Source of the DNA: Larix sibirica
Taxonomy: Eukaryota; Streptophyta; Pinopsida; Pinales; Pinaceae
Length of the DNA stretch: 11,101 nucleotides
Assembly: GCA_004151065.3 (NCBI GenBank)
Contig: NWUY0300099569.1
Location: 1-11,101, forward strand
Reading direction: 5' to 3'
The notes below the pieces were generated by a model. The model was not told the origin of the DNA and ran no database searches. It was given only the letters and a program-made list of their open reading frames with translations. Position 1 is the stretch's first letter; each line of letters opens with the position of its first letter. Below are positions 1-6,449 of the stretch, piece after piece. A program made the translations under genes and the position numbers.

Positions 1-2
1 AT

Positions 3-401
3 CATCAACCATCCATGGTTGAGATAGAAGGTAAAACTTTGAAAAAACCTATTTATATATCAATAGATCCTAAGTCTAGTCTAAGTTACGCATCCCCTGG
101 TATTGTTGAAAGTTGTAAACAAGAGAAGACCAAACATAAAATGTCTTGGTTGGTATAACTAACCACAGTGACAAAACGCAAAGTATCCAAGCTAGTTAAG
201 GAATGATGTGTAGAAATGAATGGAAGTTAACATAAATGTGTTTCCTTTAGGGTCTTATGACATTCTTATCGAGATGGACTGGTTATAAATTCATAGGATG
301 GTGATACATTGTCTTGACAAAGCATTTACATGTTTAGACGACGAGGGAAATTTATGCAGCATAAAACGAATTGCAAGAGCAATTCAGTTCAACAGATTTA
401 C
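3..401 (+). pseudogene. Gypsy aspartic protease (retropepsin) remnant
   Basis: This is the retropepsin part of the gypsy polyprotein, which would cleave the Gag-Pol precursor in the virus-like particle. Frame 3 reads VEIEGKTLKKPIYISIDPKS, with the catalytic Asp in IDPKSS at 66-68; related elements have D-[ST/P]-G-[AS] here, so the Gly is replaced by Lys. A stop at 156-158 falls where related proteins have Gln (CAA to TAA). After a frameshift, frame 1 gives LGSYDILIEMDWL (247-285), the conserved second half of gypsy retropepsins. The next piece, HRMVIHCLDKAFTCLDDEGN, is the usual protease-RT linker. The start lies outside the window. The enzyme is certainly inactive: it has stops, a frameshift and an altered active-site loop. 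Confidence 0.8.
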
Positions 402-790
402 GCATTACAATTAAAGAAATGTGTCTGAAAAGGTTGCAAACTATTTTCAATCCCTATATTTAATGTTTTAAATGAATCTACGAAATCCCTTGAATATTTC
501 ACATTCCTTCAAGAATACCGAGATGTATTTCTAGAAGAAATTCCATGATTACCACCCCAAAGAGATACCGATTTTTCAATAAATCTCATCCCAGGAGCTA
601 CTACAATGTCTAAGGAACCTTAAGGAATGAGTGTACTTGGATGAACTAAAGTAAAAATACAACTACAGGATTTGTTGATAAAGGAACACATTATACCTAG
701 CATGTCATCGTGGGGAGCACTAGTCTTATTTCCAAGAAAAAGGACAGAACTTTCAAATTATGCATGGATTATAGGAAATTAAATAAGATA
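402..790 (+). pseudogene. Gypsy reverse transcriptase, N-terminal (fingers) part
   Basis: Frame 3 from 402 reads ALQLKKCV, then EYRDVFLEEIP and LPPQRDTDFSINLIPG, then LLIKEHIIPSMSSWGALVLF. This is the standard entry into a gypsy RT, with the fingers motif S-x-W-G-A-x-V-L-F. In-frame stops sit at 426, 546, 621 and 642; the first is TGA where relatives have Arg (CGA). Near 734 the frame shifts to frame 2 and gives KDRTFKLCMDYRKLNKI up to 790. At that point the homology stops abruptly in the middle of the RT domain, at the inserted PLE. It resumes in the same frame at 1694. The domain as a whole would use the template RNA to make cDNA; this copy cannot be translated intact. Confidence 0.85.
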
Positions 791-838
791 AAAGCATAAA
801 TTAATAGTGCCTTTAGGAAATCAGAAGAACGACAACAT

Positions 839-1357
839 ATGAGAATGCATAGGTCAACTCAAAACACAAGAGAGAACAAAGAAGATGAACATAAAGCGAT
901 TATACCTTACATCAAAGGAACAACCGAGAGAATAGGTCGTTATCTTAAGAAAATGAACATCGAAACGATTTTTGTTCCACCATACAATCTTAGAAAATGC
1001 CTTAGTTCTGTCAAGGATCCTGTTAGCCCCAAGTCACACAAAGGTGTGTACCAAATACCTTGTGTGTGCGGTAAACCCTACATAGGAGAAACCGGTAGGT
1101 CAATCAACATTAGGATTAAGGAACACAAAGAGGACATTATCCATGATAGAACTAGAAGATCAGCCCTAGTGGAAAATGCCCATAAAACTAAACACCACAT
1201 CAAAATTGAGGAAACTAAGGTGCTAGCGAAAATCGAGCATTGGTCCAAAAGAAGAATTAGGGAAGCTATTGAAATCATGAAGAAACCTAATTGCATTAAT
1301 AGGGATGATGGCTTGGTCTTGCGAAAGACCTCGCTGCCAAACATTAAACTTAATTAA
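839..1357 (+). CDS. PLE protein C-terminal fragment with GIY-YIG endonuclease domain
   Basis: The 172-residue product is the endonuclease end of a Penelope-like element protein, which nicks target DNA to prime reverse transcription. Residues 21-60 (IPYIKGTTERIGRYLKK then PPYNLRKCLSSVKDP) match the linker between PLE RT and endonuclease. GVY at 69-71 and YIG at 81-83 are the GIY-YIG signature; the Cys pair C75-V-C77 and later His residues (H119/H120) fit the PLE-specific zinc finger. R87, R92, the RIKEH helix and E112 are likely catalytic or binding residues, and INRDDG at 153-158 is the conserved C-terminal motif. The frame is open upstream to about 800, so the Met at 839 is an internal codon of a truncated gene. 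No promoter is evident and the RT core is missing, so function is unlikely although the frame has no stop. Confidence 0.85.
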   Translation: MRMHRSTQNTRENKEDEHKAIIPYIKGTTERIGRYLKKMNIETIFVPPYNLRKCLSSVKDPVSPKSHKGVYQIPCVCGKPYIGETGRSINIRIKEHKEDIIHDRTRRSALVENAHKTKHHIKIEETKVLAKIEHWSKRRIREAIEIMKKPNCINRDDGLVLRKTSLPNIKLN

Positions 1358-1693
1358 TTAAAAAGTATAACATTACTAATTATAAATAATTACCTATCTT
1401 AATTATTCTACCTATTAAATTATGCATCTTAATCGGTTAGAACTAGTTAATTAATTAATCTTAGGGTTTTCGTTTGGTATCTTGGCAAACAAATAGGTTT
1501 AGTAGGCTTATTCACATTTGATTTTAAACTATTTATATGTTTATCCCACATAATCCTAACCTTGAAAAACATATTTGCCCTGATGATGAGCCTTAGTGGA
1601 GGGCTCGAAATGTCAACTATGTATTTCCTTATCACAGAGTAAACTCCAATTCCGGTTTACGTCATGTCTTCTCGTGATTTCTCAGCTCATACC
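1358..1693 (+). other. PLE 3' untranslated region, no gene
   Basis: This stretch after the PLE stop codon is AT-rich and has no credible coding frame. It contains two copies of a TTAATTAATTAA-like run (about 1351 and 1446), the hammerhead-like core at 1580-1610, and an inverted repeat GTAAAC/GTTTAC with a 10-nt loop (1639-1660). The segment between 1661 and 1693 matches neither gypsy nor clear PLE coding sequence and is taken as the PLE terminus. The right boundary rests on where gypsy RT codons resume. Confidence 0.5.
1580..1625 (+). ncRNA. Hammerhead-ribozyme-like core in PLE 3' region (probably degenerate)
   Basis: CTGATGA (1580-1586) is followed, after one extra T, by GAGCC (1588-1592), a 9-nt loop, the exact complement GGCTC (1602-1606) and GAAA (1607-1610). 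This matches the hammerhead core CUGAUGA-stem II-GAAA, with C11.1 directly before GAAA. A weak stem III is possible between 1610-1613 and 1621-1624 (two Watson-Crick and two G-U pairs), placing the cleavage nucleotide at 1625. A stem I joining bases before 1580 to bases after 1625 was not found. PLEs are known to carry type I hammerheads, which supports the call. The extra T and the missing stem I suggest an inactive copy. Confidence 0.45.
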
Positions 1694-2110
1694 AAGATTA
1701 CTATTGAAAACAAATACCCCCTTCCATGGATCAATTATTTGTTCAATCGGGTCCATGGAGCTAATTTTTTCTCTAAAAGAGACTCGAGGTCAGGATACCA
1801 TCAAGTTCAAATGAAAGATGAAGACATTCACAAAACAATATTTTGTACACGATATGGACACTACGAATTTGTAGTTCTGCCATTTGGACTTACAAATGTT
1901 CCGATTGTATTTATGTTCCTAATGAACATTATGTTTAGCAAATACTTGGACAAGTCTGTCCTTGTGTTTATTGATGGCATATTAGTTTATTCCAAGGATG
2001 AATTGGAGCATGAACAACATCTGAAAATAGTACTACAAACCCTCAGGGAGCATCAACTCTATGCTAAGTTCAACAATGTGAGTTTTTTCAAACGCATATA
2101 CAGTACTTAG
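1694..2110 (+). pseudogene. Gypsy reverse transcriptase, palm and thumb part
   Basis: Frame 2 from 1694 gives [13 protein letters not shown], then [15 protein letters not shown] (1775-1819 region) with the first catalytic Asp, then [16 protein letters not shown] and [23 protein letters not shown] and the SGYHQ motif are diagnostic of gypsy RT. The catalytic pair, FIDD in relatives, reads FIDG here: Asp at 1973-1975 is followed by Gly (GGC) at 1976-1978, which would abolish polymerisation on its own. The open stretch starts before 1694 only because the flanking PLE end happens to be open in the same frame. At about 2098 the frame shifts by one, after which IQYLGHTI continues the thumb. Thus 1694-2098 is one of the least damaged parts of the gypsy element. 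Confidence 0.9.
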
Positions 2111-2300
2111 GCCACACTATTGCTATCAAAAGGATATCAATGGATCCATAAAATATTAAAGTAATAATGGATTGGATGACACCTAAAGACGTGACATATG
2201 TTAGATCGTTTATGGGTTTGACTGGGTATGACATGAGGTTTATAGAAGGATTTGGTTAACTGGCATATCCCATTACTTCCTTACAAAAGAAAGGAATAGA
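2111..2300 (+). pseudogene. Gypsy RT-RNase H connection remnant
   Basis: Following the frameshift near 2098, the frame reads [17 protein letters not shown], stop, then VIMDWMTPKDVTYVRSFMGL and YPITSLQKKGIEFNWTKK. These match the gypsy thumb/connection segment, usually of the type GLT-x-YYRRFI-x-GFS-x-IA-x-PIT-x-L. Stops interrupt at the position after SMDP and after EGFG. No function of its own is expected; it joins RT to RNase H. Confidence 0.8.
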
Positions 2301-2760
2301 ATTTAATTGGACTAAAAAATGAGAAGAAATCTTTCAAAAGCTGAAAAATTTGTTAACAAAAACCCTGATTTTGAAAATTCCAAACCCTCATAAATATTTT
2401 GTGATATGTACCGATGCATGCAAGGAAGGGCTAGGTGGTGTTCTACTACATGGCAACCATGCAATCAACTATGAGTCAAGAAAGTTAAATACACATGAGT
2501 AGAATTATGCCACTCATGATATTGAGTTGGCAGCCATCATTCGCCTTAAGAATGTGGCGGCACTATCTGATAGGTAGGAAGTTCCTTCTATTAATAGATA
2601 ATATGAGACTCAAATACTTGTTTGAACAACATGATTTAAATGCTAGGAAAGCCCACAATGGCTAGCCTTTTTAAGAAATACGATTTTGAGATCAAACACA
2701 TAAAAGGAAAAGAAAATAAAGTGGTTGATGCACTCAATAGCAATTTTCTTTGAAAATTAG
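2300..2760 (+). pseudogene. Gypsy RNase H remnant
   Basis: The segment would degrade the RNA strand of the RNA-DNA hybrid. Visible motifs are VICTDACKEGLGGVL, with the catalytic Asp codon at 2413-2415; NYATHDIELAA, with the conserved Glu at 2524-2526; and FLLLIDNMRLKYLFEQ, with an Asp at 2597-2599 in place of the usual TDH motif. The end reads YDFEIKHIKGKENKVVDAL, the usual close of gypsy RNase H. At least three frameshifts (near 2550, 2657 and 2675) and several stops break it. One stop, in THE*NYATHD, sits where relatives have Gln (CAG to TAG). The three frames are interleaved without large gaps, so the damage is point decay rather than deletion. Confidence 0.85.
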
Positions 2761-2913
2761 ACTTATGGCAGCTCTTAAAAGTGACGAATTTTACAAGCAA
2801 AAAATAGAGAAATTGAAAAATGAAGCCGTTGACCCACAACCTGAACACTTTAGTATTGATTTAGAAGGTTTCTTAAATTCAAAAATAGATTTTATATACC
2901 TGGAAATTCAAAC

Positions 2914-3381
2914 ATGAAGCTGCTAATTTTAGATGAACTGCATAAAAGACCCTATTCAGGTCATTGGCAAGGTTACCATAAATTGATTACAATAGTTAAA
3001 AACTTATTACTGTCCAAAAATGAAGAATGAAGTGGTTGAATACTTAGCCAAGTGTTTAGAGTCCCAACTAGTAAAAGCTAAACACTAACATTGGACTGGT
3101 TTGTTACATCCTCTGCCAATTCTGGAATGGAAATGCGAAGTGATATCGATGGATTTCGTAATAGGTTTGTCAAAACATGAATACAACATGATACCATCAT
3201 GGTAGTATTTGATAAGTTACGGAAACTCATTTCATTCCCATTAAATCCGCTTTCAAAGCTATAAATGTAATTGACATTTTTTTGAAAGAAATTTTCAGAC
3301 ATGATGGCATACCAAAAACTATAATATTTGATAGAGATACAAAATTCACGTCAAATTTTTGGAAGTCTCTTTTAGGATTGG
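2914..3381 (+). pseudogene. Gypsy integrase: zinc-binding N-terminus and truncated DDE core
   Basis: Integrase would join cDNA into the genome. The HHCC N-terminus is visible: LDELHKRPYSGHWQGYHKL with His at 2941 and 2961, then YLAKCLES, where the first Cys is at 3053-3055 and the second is Ser (TCC, 3062-3064). The DDE core follows: ISMDFVIGLS with the first Asp at 3152-3154, HDTIMVVFDKLRKL, and IPKTIIFDRDTKFTSNFW with the second Asp at 3330-3332. The spacing of about 59 residues is normal for gypsy integrases. The third residue, Glu, which should come about 35 residues later in a TAYHPQTDGQTER-type motif, is absent: homology stops after FWKSLLGL at about 3381. It is therefore inactive by deletion as well as by frameshifts. 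Confidence 0.85.
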
Positions 3382-3461
3382 ATAAGGAATTCAAAAATGG
3401 GGGACCATGTATGCAGATAAGAAAACAATGCATAAGGAATTCCAAGTGGGGGACCTTGTAT
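3382..3461 (+). repeat. Imperfect direct repeat, 50-bp offset, at the integrase deletion junction
   Basis: ATAAGGAATTC followed by a G-rich stretch and GGGGGACC-x-TGTAT occurs at 3382-3412 and again at 3432-3461. The two copies differ by one indel and a few substitutions. The second copy encodes HKEFQVGDLVY, which belongs to the integrase C-terminus; the first copy sits where the catalytic core should be. Confidence 0.8.
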
Positions 3462-3869
3462 ACTTGATAGTTAAACCCAAGAATATTAATATGAAGTTGG
3501 GAAGCTGTACTAAACTAGCTCCAAGGTTCTCTAGACCCTTTCACATATTAGTCTGTGTTGGACCAATAGATTACAAGCTTGCACTACCAGCTAATATTAA
3601 GGTTGAGTCACAATGTATTTCATGTTTGATTATTAAAACAATATGTTCATGACACTAAGCATACGATTGATTGGAAAGTTGTATAGGTGGAACTAGAAGG
3701 GGGTTTCCATCCCAAGCCTATTTACATACTGGATAAGAGGGAAATTCAACTCACGATTCACACCATCACATAGGTAAAATCTAAATGAAAACATTTTGAT
3801 CCTGAGGAGGCTACTTGGAAGATGGAAGATGCCACGAGGATGGCATCTCCATATTTGTTCTTGAATTAA
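3407..3869 (+). pseudogene. Gypsy integrase C-terminus and chromodomain
   Basis: After the deletion, the frame reads YADKKTMHKEFQVGDLVYL, then KLAPRFSRPFHILVCVGPIDY and KLALPANIKV, the integrase C-terminal region with the GPY/F module; the Gly of GPF is Arg here. A shift leads to pieces matching the final linker (VHDTKHTIDWKV-like, about 3648-3680, and PKPIYILDKREIQL-like, about 3713-3750). The last part, KHFDPEEATWKMEDATRM (about 3789-3842), is a chromodomain core. A stop at 3786-3788 lies where relatives have Trp (TGG to TGA). The natural polyprotein stop is likely 3867-3869. Chromodomains direct integration to particular chromatin and mark this as a chromovirus. Confidence 0.8.
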
Positions 3870-3907
3870 TAAGTTTGGTTTTCAGAACACCGAGAACAAT
3901 TTTGTTC

Positions 3908-3922
3908 TAAGGAGGAGGGCAA
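3908..3922 (+). other. Polypurine tract
   Basis: CTAAGGAGGAGGGCAA lies directly before TGTAACACACC, the start of the 3' LTR, and 39 bases after the polyprotein stop. This is the expected position of the primer for plus-strand synthesis. A C and two trailing A bases interrupt the purine run only slightly. Confidence 0.7.
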
Positions 3923-4320
3923 TGTAACACACCAAGTTTAATTCCCCAAATTTTAATGTAATTATTATGCAAGTGTTATTGGAAAACATGTACAATTAGT
4001 CATATTAGATAAGATAATTACAAACAATGTTATATTGTTGTTTTAAACAACATGCACAATGACGTTGATCCTTCCACAACCAATTGAGTATTATCGAAGA
4101 GAAATATGAGTCGTGTTTCTACTAGGGGAAACAAAAATCTAAGAGGGGATTAACTAATTAATGAGGAGATAATATATATGTGGGAACTTTAAGAAAATGC
4201 TACACATGTATGTATAATTATAAGAATAGTAGAGATACTAAAGAAAAAAGGTAACGAACCCCAATCCTGGGTAATTGGAGGCAGATTCATAAAGGTAAAT
4301 GTTAGAGAATTTTTATATTA
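3923..4320 (+). repeat. 3' LTR of the gypsy element (end unresolved)
   Basis: The LTR starts with TGTAACACACC immediately after the polypurine tract; TGTAACA(C) starts are common in plant gypsy LTRs. A TATA-like TATATATG lies at 4173-4180 in an AT-rich setting, at a plausible place for the U3 promoter. A 15-bp near-palindrome GTTGTTTTAAACAAC is at 4037-4051. The segment around 4268-4293 (TAATTGGAGGCAGATTC) is less AT-rich. No 5' LTR is in the window, so the end cannot be found by comparison; no clear CA terminus with a target duplication was seen. Confidence 0.6.
4173..4180 (+). promoter_or_regulatory. TATA-like element in the LTR
   Basis: TATATATG about 250 bases after the LTR start is the best TATA-box candidate. 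The call rests on position and sequence only. Confidence 0.3.
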
Positions 4321-5264
4321 TTAATTCAAACCCTCTTTCTTATTACAATTTTTTATTAGTTCAAAATTATTTTGTTTATTTTCATGGTCGTAGATGATGT
4401 CTTAAACTATTGGAAACATAACCAAAACCACATATACTTGTTTGACATCCATCCTTTGACCTTTCTTTAATCCCATGTTTGGAACATTCATTAGCTTAGA
4501 ACATCAATAGTTTGCAATTTTCTTTTATTTTTGACAATTTTGTAGGTTTAGATTGGACCATGAATAACAAGTCTTGATCCACCCAATTTAGAAGTTTATA
4601 GTATTCGAGTCTCCATTCCTGCCCCTTTTTTATTCATGGTTTCATTGTAGTTGTTTTGAATGCATTAAGTTGTTGTTTCCATTTCAAATAGACTCCAATT
4701 TATCTAGATTATGCTGTCGTCGACTATTCTTACTATCTTAAGAGGATTTTGTTTTCGATCGTGAAATTCTTTGGTTTTTGTTTCATTCAATTTTCAGACT
4801 TCCAATTTTTTATTTCCGTTTCAATCAATTATTAGATTTCCATATCCTTATTCTTCGCCTTGATGAGAATCCTTGCTATGCAATATTTTTCAAGTATCTA
4901 TGCAGTGGGCGCTGGATGGAAGCTCTATATTTCCTTATTCTTGGCCCTTAATATTAGTCTCATTTGGGCTTATCTTTAACGAAAGAAAGAGAAGAGGATC
5001 TCAAACATTATTTTGTGGCTCCCAACCATTGATACAATTTTGAACTGAACTAACCAACTATCTATTCATCTCCCAATTTTAAGTTCTATTTTTCGTTTGA
5101 CCTACTAGCTATTGTTTGGGGTTAACCAAGTACCACACCCTGTTAATCAAGGAAAGTAATGGGTTCAATCATATCAGGGGATCTTTTCCTTTCTCTGACG
5201 TCAAGAGTGTAGCATGAGCTAAGTGCCTTGGTTGAGTGTTTTACCCTTCTTTTGAGATGTGGAA
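4321..5264. other. Unassigned AT-rich region, no gene
   Basis: No frame in either direction shows a recognisable protein. Between 4321 and 5140 the sequence is T-rich on the + strand. It may include the rest of the gypsy LTR and the original flank. From 5143 to 5264 the - strand has an open 72-codon frame, but its residues match no L1 domain I know; the L1 ORF2 homology fades at about 5270. No long T tract marking the LINE poly(A) end was found; the best short one is at 4624-4630. Confidence 0.5.
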
Positions 5265-5717
5265 CACTGTTATGGTAAAGCTCTAAAGAGGATGACCTCT
5301 TGTAACAAAAAAACCTCTGAAGCAGGATTCCACTGAACGACCCTCCCAATGAATAGAGCAACTGACTTGACTACCCACCTCCTACCAAACCTCCCTAACA
5401 AAGTCACAAGCCACAAAAAGATGATGTACCAATTCCTCAAAAGCCCTGCATAGAGGACAAAAACCAAATCCTTGAAATTTGAAGCATTGTAAACGACCCC
5501 ACGTCAAAACTCTGTTATTCAACATAAGCCAAAAATTAAGTACACTTTTAGGAGGCCCTTTGAGTTCCCAGAGTTCCTTCCACCACCTCCTATTTTGAGT
5601 ACCAACATGAAACAATGATTCATAACCAAGTTTCAGGGAATACTGGCCCCCTTTAATATTATAACTCCAACTAAGTACATACTCATCTGTACTGATATGA
5701 ATATGCCCCTTCTCCAA
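5265..5717 (-). pseudogene. LINE ORF2 zf-RVT (reverse-transcriptase zinc-binding) domain and C-terminus
   Basis: The sequence reads EYVLSWSYNIKGGQYSLKLG, then RRWWKELWELKGPPKSVLNF, LMLNNRVLTWGRLQ, FGFCPLCRAFEELVHHLFVA and CDFVREVW. This is the zf-RVT domain with the metal ligands C87-x2-C90, H98/H99 and C104 (numbered from the Met at 5717). After VREVW a TAG stop follows, and the same frame continues as EVGSQVSCSIHWEGRSVESC and FRGFFVTRGHPL, which still looks like L1. Beyond about 5270 no L1 similarity is evident and the usual WGIWLARN motif is missing, so the end of ORF2 is lost or diverged. Confidence 0.85.
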
Positions 5718-6449
5718 GGATCTGAGAAAAGTGGTCCAACTGGTCTTCCAAGGACCCGAAAGACCAAGCTCCTCAAACGAGATCCAATCCTGATTCCAGA
5801 TAATGAAAATTTATACCTTCGAAGCCCTATTCAAAGTAACAATACCCCTATTATGGATATGCTCAATAAGTCCTGCAGACATATGAAACTCACTAGCTAA
5901 CCCCAAGATGGATTCACGACCCAACCTAACAGATCTACCATTACCAACTTTTCACACAAGGTGGGGGCCAATCATAGATAAGGCATTAGAGAGAGCTATC
6001 CATTGGTTGGAACTCTTAGAAACAATTTTCTCTCTACGACAGACCTAGTTCACCAAAGAGTCTGGAGTTATATACTTGGCCACCAGAATCCGCTTCCAAA
6101 GACTTTCCTTGTTCAAGAAATTCCATAGAGATTTAGAAGCAAGGGATTTATTAAATACAAAGATGTTCTTGAGTCCACAACCCCGCATACATTTGGGCCT
6201 TGCTAGGACCTTCCAACTAACTAGATGAAAAGCCCTACCATCCTTATTATTCCTCCATATCAAATTAAAACAATTTTTTCTAATAGTATTAAGGATCCCC
6301 ACAGGAATATTAGCCAAGAGGTTCCAGTAAACCGAGATAACCTCTACTACCGACTTGACAAGTACCAACCTTCCTCCCTTGGACAACCATATATTACACC
6401 ACAAATTAATCTTTCCAACCACTCTCTCCACAAGCCACCTTTTTACCAT
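5718..6449 (-). pseudogene. LINE ORF2 thumb and connection region
   Basis: The 134-codon open stretch from 6449 reads WLVERVVGKINLWCNIWLSK, GGRLVLVKSVVEVISVYW and GCGLKNIFVFNKSLASKSLW, the region after the RT palm in plant L1 ORF2 proteins. The stop at 6045 sits where relatives have Trp (NWI/NWV). The same frame continues below it: NQWIALSNALSMIG, stop at a Trp position, KVGNGRSVRLGRESILGLAS, HNRGIVTLNRASKV, stop at a Gln position, IFIIWNQDWISFEELGLSG. So from 6449 to 5382 the frame is broken only by single-base stops, with no frameshift. Confidence 0.85.

Larger units (their letters stand above)
790..1693 (+). mobile_element. 5'-truncated Penelope-like element (Dryad-type) nested in the gypsy RT
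   Basis: The gypsy RT codons for LNKI end at 790 and the codons [13 protein letters not shown] begin at 1694, so the intervening 904 bp is an insertion. Both sides carry AAGAT (785-789 and 1694-1698), which fits a 5-bp target-site duplication, although the repeated codons Lys-Ile mean a short chance match cannot be excluded. The insert encodes the C-terminal part of a PLE (end of RT thumb/linker plus GIY-YIG domain), followed by about 340 bp of AT-rich 3' sequence with a hammerhead-like motif. The PLE-compatible frame is open from about 800, ten bases inside the insert, so the element is heavily 5'-truncated, which is common for target-primed retroelements. The RT core is absent. Confidence 0.75.
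1..4320 (+). mobile_element. Decayed Ty3/gypsy LTR retrotransposon (pol and 3' end), probably Tekay-like chromovirus
   Basis: The + strand carries the remains of a gypsy polyprotein in canonical order: protease, RT, RNase H, integrase, chromodomain, then a polypurine tract and an LTR start. The order RT-RNase H-integrase places it in Ty3/gypsy rather than Ty1/copia. The linker motif LPPQRDTDFSINLIPG and a chromodomain of the form KHFDPEEATWKMEDA suggest a chromovirus, most like Tekay; that subclass is inferred. The element is broken by in-frame stops, at least six frameshifts, a 904-bp nested insertion (790-1693) and a deletion of the integrase core near 3381. Gag, primer-binding site and 5' LTR would lie left of the window. 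The right end (LTR end) is not resolved, so 4320 is only approximate. Confidence 0.9.

Noticed and set aside
1078-1344. Open frame of 88 codons on the - strand opposite the PLE endonuclease
   Set aside because: It is a mirror of a strongly conserved + strand domain; its hydrophobic residues arise from the complement and match nothing.
4037-4051. Near-palindrome GTTGTTTTAAACAAC in the LTR
   Set aside because: One short palindrome in AT-rich DNA; no partner or conservation can be shown from one copy.
5196-5203. TGACGTCA, a perfect bZIP/CRE-type palindrome
   Set aside because: A single 8-bp site with no promoter or gene nearby; it can occur by chance.
3923-5264. A host gene or exon between gypsy and LINE
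   Set aside because: No long frame, no consistent codon pattern and no recognised domain. Splice-like dinucleotides are too common to count.
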